DNA from: a virus
Direction: 5' to 3' (one strand)
DNA: 52,661 nt
Virus record (IMG/VR): IMGVR_UViG_3300009537_000014
Coordinates: 1-52,661 of that record
Both the position numbers and the translations under genes were made by a program. Positions 34,600 to 41,984 of the stretch are shown here, one piece after another; the stretch's first letter is position 1, and every line of letters begins with the position of its first letter. Below the pieces are notes generated by a model that was not told the origin of the DNA, ran no database searches, and was given only the letters and a program-made list of their open reading frames with translations.

Positions 34600-34824
34600 A
34601 TGGATACAAATACAGGCAAGGTATACAGCAGTTTAGAAGAAGCCGTAAAAGAGGCAGAGAACCCAAAAAGCGTTATCGAGTTCGATGAAGTTATGTTAGA
34701 AAGCAACAAATTGTTAATGGGCACTTTACGCTTTCTCATTAAAGACAACGCTTTTGATACGGAGTTTCTTTTAACAACGATAGTTGAGTATGTATGTAAC
34801 TCGGCAAGAGATAAGAAAGGATAA
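34600..34824 (+). CDS. small acidic early protein (74 aa)
   Basis: ATG behind AAAGGAAAAGATA. A helical protein with a VYSSLEEAVKEAENPKSVIE opening and a KKG end. No known motif. It is one of about ten small early genes whose products are mostly charged helices. Confidence 0.65.
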   Translation: MDTNTGKVYSSLEEAVKEAENPKSVIEFDEVMLESNKLLMGTLRFLIKDNAFDTEFLLTTIVEYVCNSARDKKG

Positions 34825-34857
34825 GTCCACCCAACCAGACTGTATGCGAGGTGAGAA

Positions 34858-35100
34858 ATGAGCGAGAAGATGGATGACGCTGAGCGTAAAGCGAGGGAGA
34901 TAGTCAACAAGAATGAGCTTATCAAGGTGAAAGGCACTACCTACATAGTCAAGGATGCCATTGAAGCCGATATCGCCCAAGCCCTCCGCTCCGAATACGC
35001 CCGTGGAGTCAAGGACGGACAGAAGGCGGTTGCGGATGCTTTGAGCGTGGTACAGATGGCTTACTCGGATAAGAAACTGGGGGAGGTGGAAGGTGGATGA
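34858..35100 (+). CDS. small helical early protein (80 aa)
   Basis: ATG behind GCGAGGTGAGAA. The pattern ERKAREIVNKNELIKVKGTT, then YARGVKDGQKAVADAL, is that of short phage early proteins with a C-terminal helix. It overlaps the next gene by 8 bases (GTG start). Function unknown. Confidence 0.7.
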   Translation: MSEKMDDAERKAREIVNKNELIKVKGTTYIVKDAIEADIAQALRSEYARGVKDGQKAVADALSVVQMAYSDKKLGEVEGG

Positions 35101-35644
35101 GGCGATGGAGAAAGCGATGGCAATAGTTTGCAAATACCTTAACTGCTCGGATTGTAATGATAATAAATATCCTGAATGTATGCTTTATGGTAGATGGAAA
35201 TGCGAAGGCAAATCTCTTGGTGACTCTATCTCTGCCACCCTCCGCTCCAAAGACAGGGAGAGGGTGCAAACTCAACTGGCTGAGAAGGAGAAGGAGATAG
35301 AAGATATCGAGAAAGCCAGACAAAGAGCTTGTAATGATGCGACAGGTTTAGCCGTTGAAGTTGACTCCCTCCGCACCCGAATCACCGAGTTGGAGGGGGA
35401 GATTCATTGGGTAACAGCAGGGTTGGCAAGAGAGGAACTCGCCCACAAAGACAAGCTGTTAGGGGTGGCGAAGGAGGCGTTAGAGCCATTTGCTCGTAAG
35501 TATGATGAATACGATGAACTTGTGCAAGAATGTCTTAAACGCCCAGAGCGAACAGCATGTGAGACTCTCACATTTACGCATACGAGAGACTTCTTTGCAA
35601 CAGCCAAACACGCACTCAACCAACTGGAGGGGAAAGATGGATGA
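35093..35644 (+). CDS. coiled-coil early protein with N-terminal cysteine cluster (183 aa)
   Basis: GTG start at 35093 with GGGGAGGTGGAAG upstream; an in-frame ATG at 35105 is the alternative. The N-terminus has C-x4-C-x2-C-x7-C (CKYLNCSDCNDNKYPEC). Residues about 60-105 form a coiled coil (QLAEKEKEIEDIEKARQRAC), then a helical end with KEALEPFARKYDEYDEL. The last part resembles the next gene (TLAKETLEPCRRFLHAHIEG), so the two may share a domain. Confidence 0.7.
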   Translation: MDEAMEKAMAIVCKYLNCSDCNDNKYPECMLYGRWKCEGKSLGDSISATLRSKDRERVQTQLAEKEKEIEDIEKARQRACNDATGLAVEVDSLRTRITELEGEIHWVTAGLAREELAHKDKLLGVAKEALEPFARKYDEYDELVQECLKRPERTACETLTFTHTRDFFATAKHALNQLEGKDG

Positions 35645-35972
35645 CGATGACTTGAAGGCTGAACTTGAACACGCCGACTACTGCTTTGATCGGGAGCGGG
35701 ATGAACTCGTTGACCGCATCCGTGAGCTTGAAGCGGAAGTGGAGAAGCAACGAGCCACCATCCAAGTTGCCGCTGATAAGTTGGCGATTGTTGGGGAGAC
35801 ACGAGGTGCCTTGTTTGCCACCCTCACTCTTGCGAAGGAGACTCTGGAGCCCTGTAGACGCTTTCTCCACGCTCATATTGAAGGTTCTTATACAGAGATT
35901 GATACTGCTGTATTGTATGACACTATTAAATCCGCCCTCGCCTCCATCAAGACGGCGTTGGGGGAGAAATGA
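35637..35972 (+). CDS. coiled-coil early protein (111 aa)
   Basis: ATG at 35637 after GGAGGGGAAAG, overlapping the preceding stop by 8 bases. It has an acidic N-terminus (DDDDLKAELEHADYCFDRER), a heptad coiled coil (LVDRIRELEAEVEKQRATIQ) and a terminal helix. Related in its last 60 residues to the previous protein. Probably structural or regulatory; no known family. Confidence 0.7.
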   Translation: MDDDDLKAELEHADYCFDRERDELVDRIRELEAEVEKQRATIQVAADKLAIVGETRGALFATLTLAKETLEPCRRFLHAHIEGSYTEIDTAVLYDTIKSALASIKTALGEK

Positions 35973-36133
35973 AAGCAACACTATCGGGGAAATGGTCTGG
36001 GGATAAAGTGGTCGAGTTGGTAAACGCCTGTATGAAAACATACAAGAATGTGAAGGTGTATGCCACAATCAACATGTTTAAACCCGTCATCATTATTGAA
36101 GCTGAGGAGGAAAAGGACACCCATGACCACTAA
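35969..36133 (+). CDS. small early protein (54 aa)
   Basis: ATGA overlap with the previous stop behind GGGGGAGA. It reads MKATLSGKWSGDKVVELVNA ... NMFKPVIIIEAEEEKDTHDH, a small alpha-beta protein with an acidic end. It overlaps the next start by 11 bases. Supported by coupling on both sides. Confidence 0.65.
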   Translation: MKATLSGKWSGDKVVELVNACMKTYKNVKVYATINMFKPVIIIEAEEEKDTHDH

Positions 36134-36299
36134 GGAAACCGTCAAAGACTTGATTATCAACGCCTTAGAAACAGATGGAGCACACCATAAACAATGGTAT
36201 CTGGAACGGATACTTGAGGCTCTTGGATTTGACCTCAAGACTGTGAAGGAAGAAGAAAACAAGAATGATTATGATTGGGAAGAAGGGATTGCTCCATGA
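36123..36299 (+). CDS. small early protein (58 aa)
   Basis: ATG at 36123 behind GAGGAGGAAAAGG. A helical N-terminus with the QWYLERILEALGF motif and an acidic C-terminus (EEENKNDYDWEEG), as in phage early proteins that bind host factors. The twelve bases ATGACCACTAAG recur at its end (36296), opening a 17-codon mini-ORF that runs into the nuclease gene. Confidence 0.65.
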   Translation: MTTKETVKDLIINALETDGAHHKQWYLERILEALGFDLKTVKEEENKNDYDWEEGIAP

Positions 36300-36345
36300 C
36301 CACTAAGCCGAGTCTGGACATCCGAGCGAAACTGAAAGGGGAAGC

Positions 36346-37239
36346 ATGATTCTAAAGATCAGCCACAACTCAGCTAGCACCTATAGAGGCTGCCCTAAGA
36401 AGTATTATTGGTCTTATATACAGGGCTTGAAGCCTAAGAAGAAAGCTATCTCTCTTACTGTAGGAGGTATAGTACACGAAGGGTTTGATAAGTTCTACCA
36501 CGGGACATCTGATAACGATGTCCTTCTTCATATTCAGAAGAGGTTTGATGATGATATTGCGAAAGCGACCGTAGATGAACAAGAGGATCTACGGGTAGGC
36601 AAGTACATAGCCGAGGGTATGTGGATGTATTATCCTTGGAAGAACGTGAAGGAGTGGGATCAACATTTTCCAGAGAAGGAGTTTGATATACCGTTTCCGG
36701 GTCTTCGTGGAGTCAGGCTGGTAGGGAGGGTAGATGGTCTTGTTAAGAAGAATGGCAACTGGTGGGTCAGGGAGTTCAAGACTACTGGATTAACCCCACG
36801 GCAGTTTGAAGGGAGATGCAAGACCTCGGCTCAGGTTACAGGGTATGTATATGCTATGAGGGAGCTTGGGTATGCGGTTCAAGGGGTGCTGTTTGATGCG
36901 ATCAAGAAGCCTCTGTTACGTAAGCGTAAGACCGATACCGTAGACGACTACGGCAAGCGGATCATAGAGGACTACAAGGCAGATGCATCCTTACCAGAGA
37001 AGGATAGGAAGTGTTACTCAAGACCCACGTCTTACCGTAAAGACTCTGATCTCAGGTTGTTTCATGACGACATGGCTGAGATGGTCAGGGATATACGCAG
37101 GCGTAGACGGTCTAATGTTTGGTGGAGGAACCAGGACTACTGCTGGTCGTTCAACAGCGAGTGTCCTTACGAGAAGATATGCTTCATGGATAGCCCTGAC
37201 CCGCTAACTATGCAGGTATACTTCGATAAGAAACAATAG
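36346..37239 (+). CDS. Cas4/AddB-like PD-(D/E)XK nuclease with Fe-S cysteines
   Basis: A 297-residue protein behind AAAGGGGAAGC. N-terminal C16 (YRGCPKKYYW) and a C-terminal C-x6-C-x5-C (about 266, 273, 279: CWSFNSECPYEKIC) match the four-cysteine [4Fe-4S] clasp of Cas4 and AddB nucleases. The catalytic core has VGGIVHEGFDKF (His), GRVDGLVKK (D) and WWVREFKTT (ExK). It would resect or trim DNA ends. It opens the recombination module with the Sak4-like ATPase and SSB downstream. Confidence 0.85.
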   Translation: MILKISHNSASTYRGCPKKYYWSYIQGLKPKKKAISLTVGGIVHEGFDKFYHGTSDNDVLLHIQKRFDDDIAKATVDEQEDLRVGKYIAEGMWMYYPWKNVKEWDQHFPEKEFDIPFPGLRGVRLVGRVDGLVKKNGNWWVREFKTTGLTPRQFEGRCKTSAQVTGYVYAMRELGYAVQGVLFDAIKKPLLRKRKTDTVDDYGKRIIEDYKADASLPEKDRKCYSRPTSYRKDSDLRLFHDDMAEMVRDIRRRRRSNVWWRNQDYCWSFNSECPYEKICFMDSPDPLTMQVYFDKKQ

Positions 37240-37247
37240 GAGGAGAT

Positions 37248-37370
37248 ATGGCAGACGTGAATTGGATCATGGTTATACCTATGATCTTTAACTTGTTCTT
37301 AGGACCGGCAGGTATATTGATATCCTTGTCCTATGTACTGTGGCTCGTAGTTGCGAGGATGATAGGATGA
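37248..37370 (+). CDS. 40-residue membrane peptide
   Basis: ATG behind TAGGAGGAGAT. Almost wholly hydrophobic (IMVIPMIFNLFLGPAGILIS, then LSYVLWLVVARMIG), either one long or two short helices. It ends in an ATGA overlap with the next gene. A membrane protein inside a recombination operon is unusual. Function unknown. Confidence 0.6.
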   Translation: MADVNWIMVIPMIFNLFLGPAGILISLSYVLWLVVARMIG

Positions 37371-37531
37371 AGATCAACGACTTCGCAAAAGAAGTAACCT
37401 TGTCAGTAGGAAGGCGTAGGAAGATTAGAGAAGTGAATATCTGCCAGGTGCTTGAGATATTCAGAGACATGAACATACGTACCAAGGGTGCGTTGTATGG
37501 AATCATACGAATGTATAGGGGGAGGAAGTAA
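37367..37531 (+). CDS. small basic HTH-like protein (54 aa)
   Basis: Starts in an ATGA overlap. It is basic and helical, MKINDFAKEVTLSVGRRRKI then EVNICQVLEIFRDMNI. The layout resembles small phage proteins that carry one DNA-binding helix pair. It is coupled to the next gene by TAATG. Confidence 0.6.
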   Translation: MKINDFAKEVTLSVGRRRKIREVNICQVLEIFRDMNIRTKGALYGIIRMYRGRK

Positions 37532-37773
37532 TGCCAAGAGGAAAGAAGGAAGAAGAAATGAAGGAAGATTATAGTGAGCATATGGAGAAGGCGGTTCCTA
37601 GAGCCAACCCAATGCTAGAGACTATCATTGAACACCAGTGTAAGACCCTAGACAAGCTAGACAAGCTGATGGAGAAGACCGATGCGTGTCTGGATGCGAG
37701 TAAGGAGCTTGTGAAGGCTGTGGGTAAAGCGACTGAAGAGATGGGATTGAAGAGAAAGGCAGGTAGCTTTTAA
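37531..37773 (+). CDS. charged coiled-coil protein (80 aa)
   Basis: TAATG-coupled start. A lysine/glutamate-rich N-terminus and a coiled coil (EHQCKTLDKLDKLMEKTDAC) with two cysteines. Immediately upstream of, and coupled to, the Sak4-like ATPase, so a partner in that recombination complex is plausible. Confidence 0.65.
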   Translation: MPRGKKEEEMKEDYSEHMEKAVPRANPMLETIIEHQCKTLDKLDKLMEKTDACLDASKELVKAVGKATEEMGLKRKAGSF

Positions 37774-38540
37774 TGGACTTCACCAAGGTAGGTAACAAGA
37801 TAGATAGGGGTATAGCTATCTTAGTTTACTCTGACCCTGGGAAGGGAAAGACCACATGTTCAGCCACCCTGCCACCCGGAGAGACCTTGTTCGTGAACGT
37901 TGAGGCCGGACTTGGCCCTCTCCTTGGGACTGGGCATGTGGTATTTCCTGCCGTTGGGTACGATCCTGATTGGTTAGTGGACGTTGATAAGCTATACGAG
38001 ATCCTGCGGACTACCGAGCATCCTTTTAAGTATGTGGTCTTTGATAACATCTCTGAGTATGAGCAGAAGGTTATCCTAGGGCTTACAGAAAAGAGGGGCA
38101 AGGAAACCCCTGAGCTGAGAGAGTATGGTGACTCGTCTTATAGAGTACGGGAGATTATAAGACTATATAGAGACCTCGTACTTAAAGGCATCACTGTTGT
38201 CTTCAATGCATGGGAGTTTCCCCTGGACATCAAGAACGATCAGGGAGGGATTATTACCAAGACCTTCCCTAAGCTAGGCAAGAAGATAGCCCCTGAGATA
38301 TGTGGGATCGTTGATGTGGTAGCCAGGCTGGAAGTACACGAGAAGAGTGGCAGGCGTTGGCTTAGGCTTGGGCCATCGGATCAGTACATTACGAAGACCC
38401 AGTTCAAAGGGCTAGAGAGTGGGGAGCCTGCGGACATGCCTGCGCTCTTAGAGAAGATATACTCGTACGACTACGGGGATGCATTAGAAGAGACGGTAGA
38501 GGCAGAGGTAGGTAAGCTGAAAGGAGGAAAGAAAAAGTGA
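37773..38540 (+). CDS. Sak4-like RecA-fold recombination ATPase
   Basis: A 255-residue AAA_24 / Sak4-type P-loop ATPase. Walker A is SDPGKGKTT (20-28), Walker B YVVFDN (87-92), then an ITVVFNAWEFPLD strand and GIVDVVARLE, the core strand order of the family. Sak4 proteins are single-strand annealing or RecA-like recombinases found in phages next to an SSB, as here (38719). It probably promotes homologous recombination and concatemer formation. It ends in overlap with the next small gene. Confidence 0.8.
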   Translation: MDFTKVGNKIDRGIAILVYSDPGKGKTTCSATLPPGETLFVNVEAGLGPLLGTGHVVFPAVGYDPDWLVDVDKLYEILRTTEHPFKYVVFDNISEYEQKVILGLTEKRGKETPELREYGDSSYRVREIIRLYRDLVLKGITVVFNAWEFPLDIKNDQGGIITKTFPKLGKKIAPEICGIVDVVARLEVHEKSGRRWLRLGPSDQYITKTQFKGLESGEPADMPALLEKIYSYDYGDALEETVEAEVGKLKGGKKK

Positions 38541-38731
38541 GTCTAGACTACCAACTTACACATCCTTTAAGGAGCAGTATGTGTCTAGCTTCAGTTCTTA
38601 GACCGCTCATTAAGTATGATGAGCCTTATAAGATAAAGAAAGATAAGTTCGGTAACTATACAGTATGGACATCGGGGAATCATAGGATAAAAGAAACACC
38701 AAGAGGGAGGAAGAAGGTATGGCAGTCATAG
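38537..38731 (+). CDS. small protein in the recombination operon (64 aa)
   Basis: GTG start at 38537 (GTGA overlap with the ATPase stop) behind AAAGGAGGAAAG. A basic beta-rich protein (KYDEPYKIKKDKFGNYTVWT, ending KETPRGRKKVWQS). The SSB gene begins 13 bases before its end. No family recognised. Confidence 0.65.
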   Translation: MSLDYQLTHPLRSSMCLASVLRPLIKYDEPYKIKKDKFGNYTVWTSGNHRIKETPRGRKKVWQS

Positions 38732-39171
38732 ATTGGGAGAAGGAAGGTAAGAGTAAGTATGATACGTATCCTACTGGTACGTATAAGGTAGAGATAACGG
38801 GGTGGGAAAAGACGGTGGCTCAGAACGAGAAGAAGACACCACAGGTACGGTGGTTTGGGGAGATTAAGGAACCTGCACAGTACAAGGGCAAGTCTATAGT
38901 GGACCACACGGCTCTTACTGAGAAGGCTTTATGGCGTATAGCAACGCTTGTAAAGGCAGCAGGGATTGACCTGAGTGTGTTACCTAAGATGGATACAGAG
39001 TCTCCTATGTTTAAGAACCTGTTGGATAAGGTGGTGCATAGGCGTATGTATTGGTTGGTGCAGTATGATGAACAGTATAAGAACAACAAGGTTGAGGATT
39101 ATATCCCTGATGAGGATCAGCCGAAGTTGTCAGCGGAGGTGGATGCAGACGATCCTTCGTGTCCGTTCTGA
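38719..39171 (+). CDS. DUF669-type single-stranded DNA-binding protein
   Basis: A 150-residue protein. The TYPTGTYKVEITGWEKTVAQ strand pair and the later PMFKNLLDKVVHRRMYWLVQ segment fit DUF669 phage proteins that replace SSB beside Sak4. The C-terminus is acidic and ends DDPSCPF, close to the DDxPF tip by which bacterial SSB recruits partners. It should coat ssDNA during replication and recombination. It is the last gene before the origin. Confidence 0.75.
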   Translation: MAVIDWEKEGKSKYDTYPTGTYKVEITGWEKTVAQNEKKTPQVRWFGEIKEPAQYKGKSIVDHTALTEKALWRIATLVKAAGIDLSVLPKMDTESPMFKNLLDKVVHRRMYWLVQYDEQYKNNKVEDYIPDEDQPKLSAEVDADDPSCPF

Positions 39172-39190
39172 GTAAGTAGGAATAGAAAGT

Positions 39191-39223
39191 CGGGATAGTA
39201 TCGGGATAGTATCGGGACAGTGT
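39191..39223 (+). repeat. three tandem 11-bp iterons at the origin
   Basis: CGGGATAGTAT occurs at 39191-39201 and 39202-39212, with a third diverged copy, CGGGACAGTGT, at 39213-39223. The copies abut without spacers and lie in one helical-turn-like register. They sit at the left edge of the 250-base non-coding origin region, probably as binding sites for the DnaD-like initiator encoded at its right edge. Confidence 0.8.
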
Positions 39224-39247
39224 CATGCAGGGATTTTACAAAGAAAG

Positions 39248-39345
39248 AAAAGAAAGTAACAAAGAAAAGAAAGAAAGCATCGAGGAGGCTACTTTCTTTT
39301 ATCTACTATGTTAGCATACATGCTATACATATATACATGTATGCT
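39248..39345. repeat. AT-rich inverted repeats of the origin
   Basis: Two perfect inverted repeats lie between the iterons and the DnaA boxes. AAAAGAAAGTA (39248-39258) pairs with TACTTTCTTTT (39290-39300), flanking a purine-only tract. AGCATACATG (39313-39322) pairs with CATGTATGCT (39336-39345) around CTATACATATATA. The second is an easily melted, cruciform-prone region, the natural DNA-unwinding element of a DnaA-type origin. Confidence 0.7.
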
Positions 39346-39361
39346 TACTAGTAGTATGTAC

Positions 39362-39417
39362 TGTGGATAACCTGTTTGACCAACAATACAACTACTTTGT
39401 GGATAAGTTGTGGATAA
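39362..39417 (+). other. replication origin with three perfect DnaA boxes
   Basis: TGTGGATAA, the exact complement of the DnaA box TTATCCACA, occurs at 39362-39370, 39398-39406 and 39409-39417, all in one orientation. The first and third are part of a longer repeat, TGTGGATAACCTGT. With the iterons and AT-rich dyads this gives the full set of origin parts. The last box abuts the GTG of the initiator gene, so DnaA bound there could also control that gene. Confidence 0.8.
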
Positions 39418-39420
39418 CCT

Positions 39421-40071
39421 GTGAAGTACTTCAAACATGATGTTGGGGCGCAGAGAGACTTAAAACTTAGATTAGTTCTTAGGGAGTTTGGGCCAGAAGG
39501 TGTAGGTATATACTGGATGTTGGTTGAAATGTTGGCAGATGAAAGATTACTCTCTATTAACATGAAGAAGATGCCAGTAGAGATGATGGCAGACGAGCTG
39601 AGGATTACTGCGGAGCGGTTGAGGACGGTGTTACACTATATGCTTGAGATAAATTTGTTCTCCAAAGACTCTTGGGAGAATGATGTTTTATACTCGCCTG
39701 CCTTAGAGACTAGGGTTGATGAGTATACCCAGAGGACTATAAAGAAAAAGGGTGGGAGTGTTCCGCCTCAAGAGTTGCCAGTAGTACATGAGTTTATAGA
39801 GTATTGGAATAAGAGCGGGATGCTAGGAATAAGCAAGATTACCCCCGAGAGAAGGGCAAAGCTACTGACTAGGCTCAAGTCTGAGCACTTCAGAGATACT
39901 TGGAGGACAGCTGTAGACCGCTTGAGTAAATCATCGTGGATGAATGGTAGGAACGAGAAGGGTTTTAGGGTTTCAGTGGAGTGGTTTATTAATAATGATA
40001 CTAACTATGTGAAAGCTTTGGAGGGTAAGTACGATGACCGAACCAAAGAAGACAGATTCAGCAAGTATTAA
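39421..40071 (+). CDS. replication initiator, DUF4373/DnaD-like
   Basis: A 216-residue protein. Residues 1-85 (MKYFKHDVGAQRDLKLRLVL, then GPEGVGIYWMLVEMLADE) match the DUF4373 (Lin1244/Lin1753) N-terminal winged-helix domain of DnaD-like initiators. The C-terminus is a basic helical DNA-binding part (ITPERRAKLLTRLKSEHFRD). The GTG start overlaps the last origin repeat and there is no ribosome site, so expression may be low or DnaA-controlled. It should open the origin and recruit host helicase. Confidence 0.75.
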   Translation: MKYFKHDVGAQRDLKLRLVLREFGPEGVGIYWMLVEMLADERLLSINMKKMPVEMMADELRITAERLRTVLHYMLEINLFSKDSWENDVLYSPALETRVDEYTQRTIKKKGGSVPPQELPVVHEFIEYWNKSGMLGISKITPERRAKLLTRLKSEHFRDTWRTAVDRLSKSSWMNGRNEKGFRVSVEWFINNDTNYVKALEGKYDDRTKEDRFSKY

Positions 40072-40234
40072 CCCTCAGTGGAAAGGTCATACGCTAGCCT
40101 CGCATGGGGTGCAGGTTAGCAAGAAGCGGTACAGGTACAAGATCGTAGGAGGGAAGTTGATAGAGGAAGACCTAATCACTGGGGTTGTCAGACCGTACAG
40201 GGAGCATACAAGTGGAGATAAACTGGGCAGCTGA
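40034..40234 (+). CDS. small basic protein after the initiator (66 aa)
   Basis: ATG at 40034 behind GGAGGGTAAGTACG, overlapping the initiator end by 38 bases. It is a basic beta-rich protein (SKKRYRYKIVGGKLIEEDLI). The next gene also overlaps it. Probably a replication accessory. No family recognised. Confidence 0.55.
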   Translation: MTEPKKTDSASINPQWKGHTLASHGVQVSKKRYRYKIVGGKLIEEDLITGVVRPYREHTSGDKLGS

Positions 40235-40709
40235 GGGGGTAGATACTAGAGTTGTAAAGAGGTGTGGTGAGTTGAGGAAGGCTGAGCTTAAACCAGAGCT
40301 GTTGGAGTTGGAGCTGGCTAGGTTGTCGTTGGAGTTCTTGGAGGAGTTCCACTATGAAGAGCCTCCCGATGTCCCTAAGACATTGGAGCAATTCCATAGG
40401 GACAAGGACTCGGATGAGTGGTACAAGAAGACACCGCAGGAGAAGACGGATATAATCAAGCGTATCTTCGATAAGCAGGTTGTCAAAGACTACTTCGAGA
40501 AGTGTGGGCATGTAGCGGCCAGGAATCTATCCAACGTTAAAGCGTTGGAGGGGTTCATCTTTAGTTTTATGAAGGCAGAGGACAAGGTTAGTGGTATGAA
40601 GGTGTGGAAGGTGTACCAAGAGTACCCAAACGTCTTATCGTATACGGGGGAGAAGGTTGTCTGGAGGAAGATACGTGACTTTCGCAAGAGGCTTCAGCAA
40701 AGAGGTTAA
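40212..40709 (+). CDS. hypothetical replication-region protein (165 aa)
   Basis: GTG at 40212 after AGGGAG. A helical, charged protein (RKAELKPELLELELARLSLE; later RNLSNVKALEGFIFSFMKAE). It holds the place usually taken by a helicase loader next to a DnaD-like initiator but has no P-loop, so a loader of the non-ATPase type is only a guess. Confidence 0.6.
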   Translation: MEINWAAEGVDTRVVKRCGELRKAELKPELLELELARLSLEFLEEFHYEEPPDVPKTLEQFHRDKDSDEWYKKTPQEKTDIIKRIFDKQVVKDYFEKCGHVAARNLSNVKALEGFIFSFMKAEDKVSGMKVWKVYQEYPNVLSYTGEKVVWRKIRDFRKRLQQRG

Positions 40710-40986
40710 GGAGGAGATATATGAAGCGCAGTCTGGTGTGTGCGGTACTAGCGGTTGTCTCAATGGCGTTACTGACTATCATCATAAGCTTGCCAATACC
40801 AAAGGGAATAGACGATTATATCCGTATCTCATTGGGTCTGTTTTTAATTGCGTTGGCTTGTGTAGGTCTTGCCATACTAATCTTAGTCACTTGCATCGAG
40901 TGTCTCCATCGCTCGCAAATGTATACGAACATGCGCTTGAATCCGCCTCCGCAGTCTCAACTTGCTACTCCCGTGTCAGCAGCTAG
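40675..40986 (+). CDS. HNH endonuclease-like protein (NinG/Rap type)
   Basis: GTG at 40675 behind GGAGGAAG. A 103-residue protein with C-x4-C then DYHHKLANTKGNRRL, a typical HNH His-His with the NTKxNR motif, and LCRSCHTN. This is the layout of NinG/HNH proteins near replication genes. It overlaps the upstream gene by 35 bases. A second ORF with a better ribosome site covers nearly all of it in another frame (40721). Confidence 0.75.
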   Translation: MTFARGFSKEVKEEIYEAQSGVCGTSGCLNGVTDYHHKLANTKGNRRLYPYLIGSVFNCVGLCRSCHTNLSHLHRVSPSLANVYEHALESASAVSTCYSRVSS

Positions 40987-41158
40987 TCTTCAAAGTCTTC
41001 AAGGCTTGATGCCTATGCAGCCGACCAGTAGGGTTTATTTAGAGATGTTGGAGAAACTTAAGAGTCCTGAAGCGAAGAAAGCTAAGACAGAAGACCCGTT
41101 AAGAGAGGCTATAGAAAAAGCAGTAGAGGAGAATACAAATGGCTACAACCACAGGTAA
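40721..41158 (+). CDS. overlapping-frame membrane protein with shared C-terminal tail (145 aa)
   Basis: ATG at 40721 with AAGGAGGAGATAT upstream. Two hydrophobic helices (about 5-27 and 37-58) are encoded over the HNH gene in another frame. The part past 40986 is unique to this frame and ends EDPLREAIEKAVEEN, a tail also carried by several other small proteins here. Alternatively, translation starts at ATG 41009 and yields only the 49-residue end. The tail makes translation of at least that end likely. Confidence 0.5.
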   Translation: MKRSLVCAVLAVVSMALLTIIISLPIPKGIDDYIRISLGLFLIALACVGLAILILVTCIECLHRSQMYTNMRLNPPPQSQLATPVSAASLQSLQGLMPMQPTSRVYLEMLEKLKSPEAKKAKTEDPLREAIEKAVEENTNGYNHR

Positions 41159-41366
41159 TTGTAGTTGGTACTATCTTGATCCAGCTCAGATGGATATACC
41201 AGGTGCGTTATGGATAGCAAATGGGACGACAACGACTGGAACATGGACGACAGGGCAGGCACAACAGATGTCTGATATACCTGGTATGCAGCAGTACGCA
41301 CCTGATACCCGTGATGAACTGCAACGTACCATAGATGAGGAGGTTAAGAAGCTTAATGGCACATAA
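41139..41366 (+). CDS. small protein with shared C-terminal tail (75 aa)
   Basis: ATG behind GAGGAGAATACAA, overlapping the previous gene by 20 bases. The N-terminal part is T/G-rich (MATTTGNCSWYYLDPAQMDI). The end, DELQRTIDEEVKKLNGT, is the helical tail seen in neighbours. Function unknown. Confidence 0.65.
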   Translation: MATTTGNCSWYYLDPAQMDIPGALWIANGTTTTGTWTTGQAQQMSDIPGMQQYAPDTRDELQRTIDEEVKKLNGT

Positions 41367-41544
41367 TAATGCGAAGCCTTATAGACATAAGACTTACAGC
41401 CAGGGGTTTACTATTAGTAAAGAGCTTATCGCTGAGACTCCTGGGTGGAGAAAGAAGAAGACAAAGGAATTTATCAAGAAGCACCCTAAGCCTATGGACC
41501 CGGTACGGGAAGCTATCGAGAGAGAGGTTAAACTACTACGATGA
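41356..41544 (+). CDS. small basic protein with shared C-terminal tail (62 aa)
   Basis: ATG at 41356, 11 bases inside the preceding gene. A basic N-terminal region (NNAKPYRHKTYSQGFTISKE) and the terminal MDPVREAIEREVKLLR, the clearest copy of the shared tail. It overlaps the next start by 4 bases. No other motif. Confidence 0.65.
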   Translation: MAHNNAKPYRHKTYSQGFTISKELIAETPGWRKKKTKEFIKKHPKPMDPVREAIEREVKLLR

Positions 41545-41984
41545 GTACATCATGGAAGGAGGCGGAGCGAGAGGTGGCAGACTTCTTTGGAGGGACTCGC
41601 AGGGTGCGTATCTCCTACAGCGAGGAGATAGGAGACATTATACATCCTCGTCTGTCTATTGAGGTTAAGTATGGGAAGTGTATACCCAAGTACCTGCGGG
41701 TAAAGGACCCAACGGTTCTATCTACTGGAGATGACAAGCTTTACTACCTGATTCCATCTATGGAGCTGGACAGGTTGGGGATAATTGAGCCTTCATGTAA
41801 CAAGTTGGCGGGGCTTGCTTACAGGATAATGCAGAAGAAGAAGTGCGTGTTTTTAGATAAGGCTATGAAGCAGGCGACGAGATATAACCCAACGCTTATA
41901 CCGTTGGTTTGTGTTAAGGCCAAGGGTATGAAAGGGTTTGTAGCTATATGGGGGGAGGATTACAGTGGAACTATTGACAGTTAA
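41541..41984 (+). CDS. PD-(D/E)XK resolvase-like nuclease
   Basis: A 147-residue protein. KEAEREVADFFGG supplies the first Glu, EIGDIIHPRLSIEVKYGK gives GD (31-32) and ExK (41-43), and a basic helix LRVKDPTV follows. This is the order of Holliday-junction-resolvase-like enzymes. It is probably the phage resolvase for replication or packaging intermediates. It overlaps the next gene by 20 bases. Confidence 0.7.
   Translation: MSTSWKEAEREVADFFGGTRRVRISYSEEIGDIIHPRLSIEVKYGKCIPKYLRVKDPTVLSTGDDKLYYLIPSMELDRLGIIEPSCNKLAGLAYRIMQKKKCVFLDKAMKQATRYNPTLIPLVCVKAKGMKGFVAIWGEDYSGTIDS

Noticed and set aside
34573-34683. Basic ORF starting at an ATG upstream of and overlapping the 34600 gene in another frame
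   Set aside because: The 34600 frame has the better ribosome site and a longer, normal-looking protein; the basic frame looks like its shadow.
39191-39223. Iterons as a CRISPR array
   Set aside because: Only three 11-bp units that abut directly, with no spacers and no cas genes.
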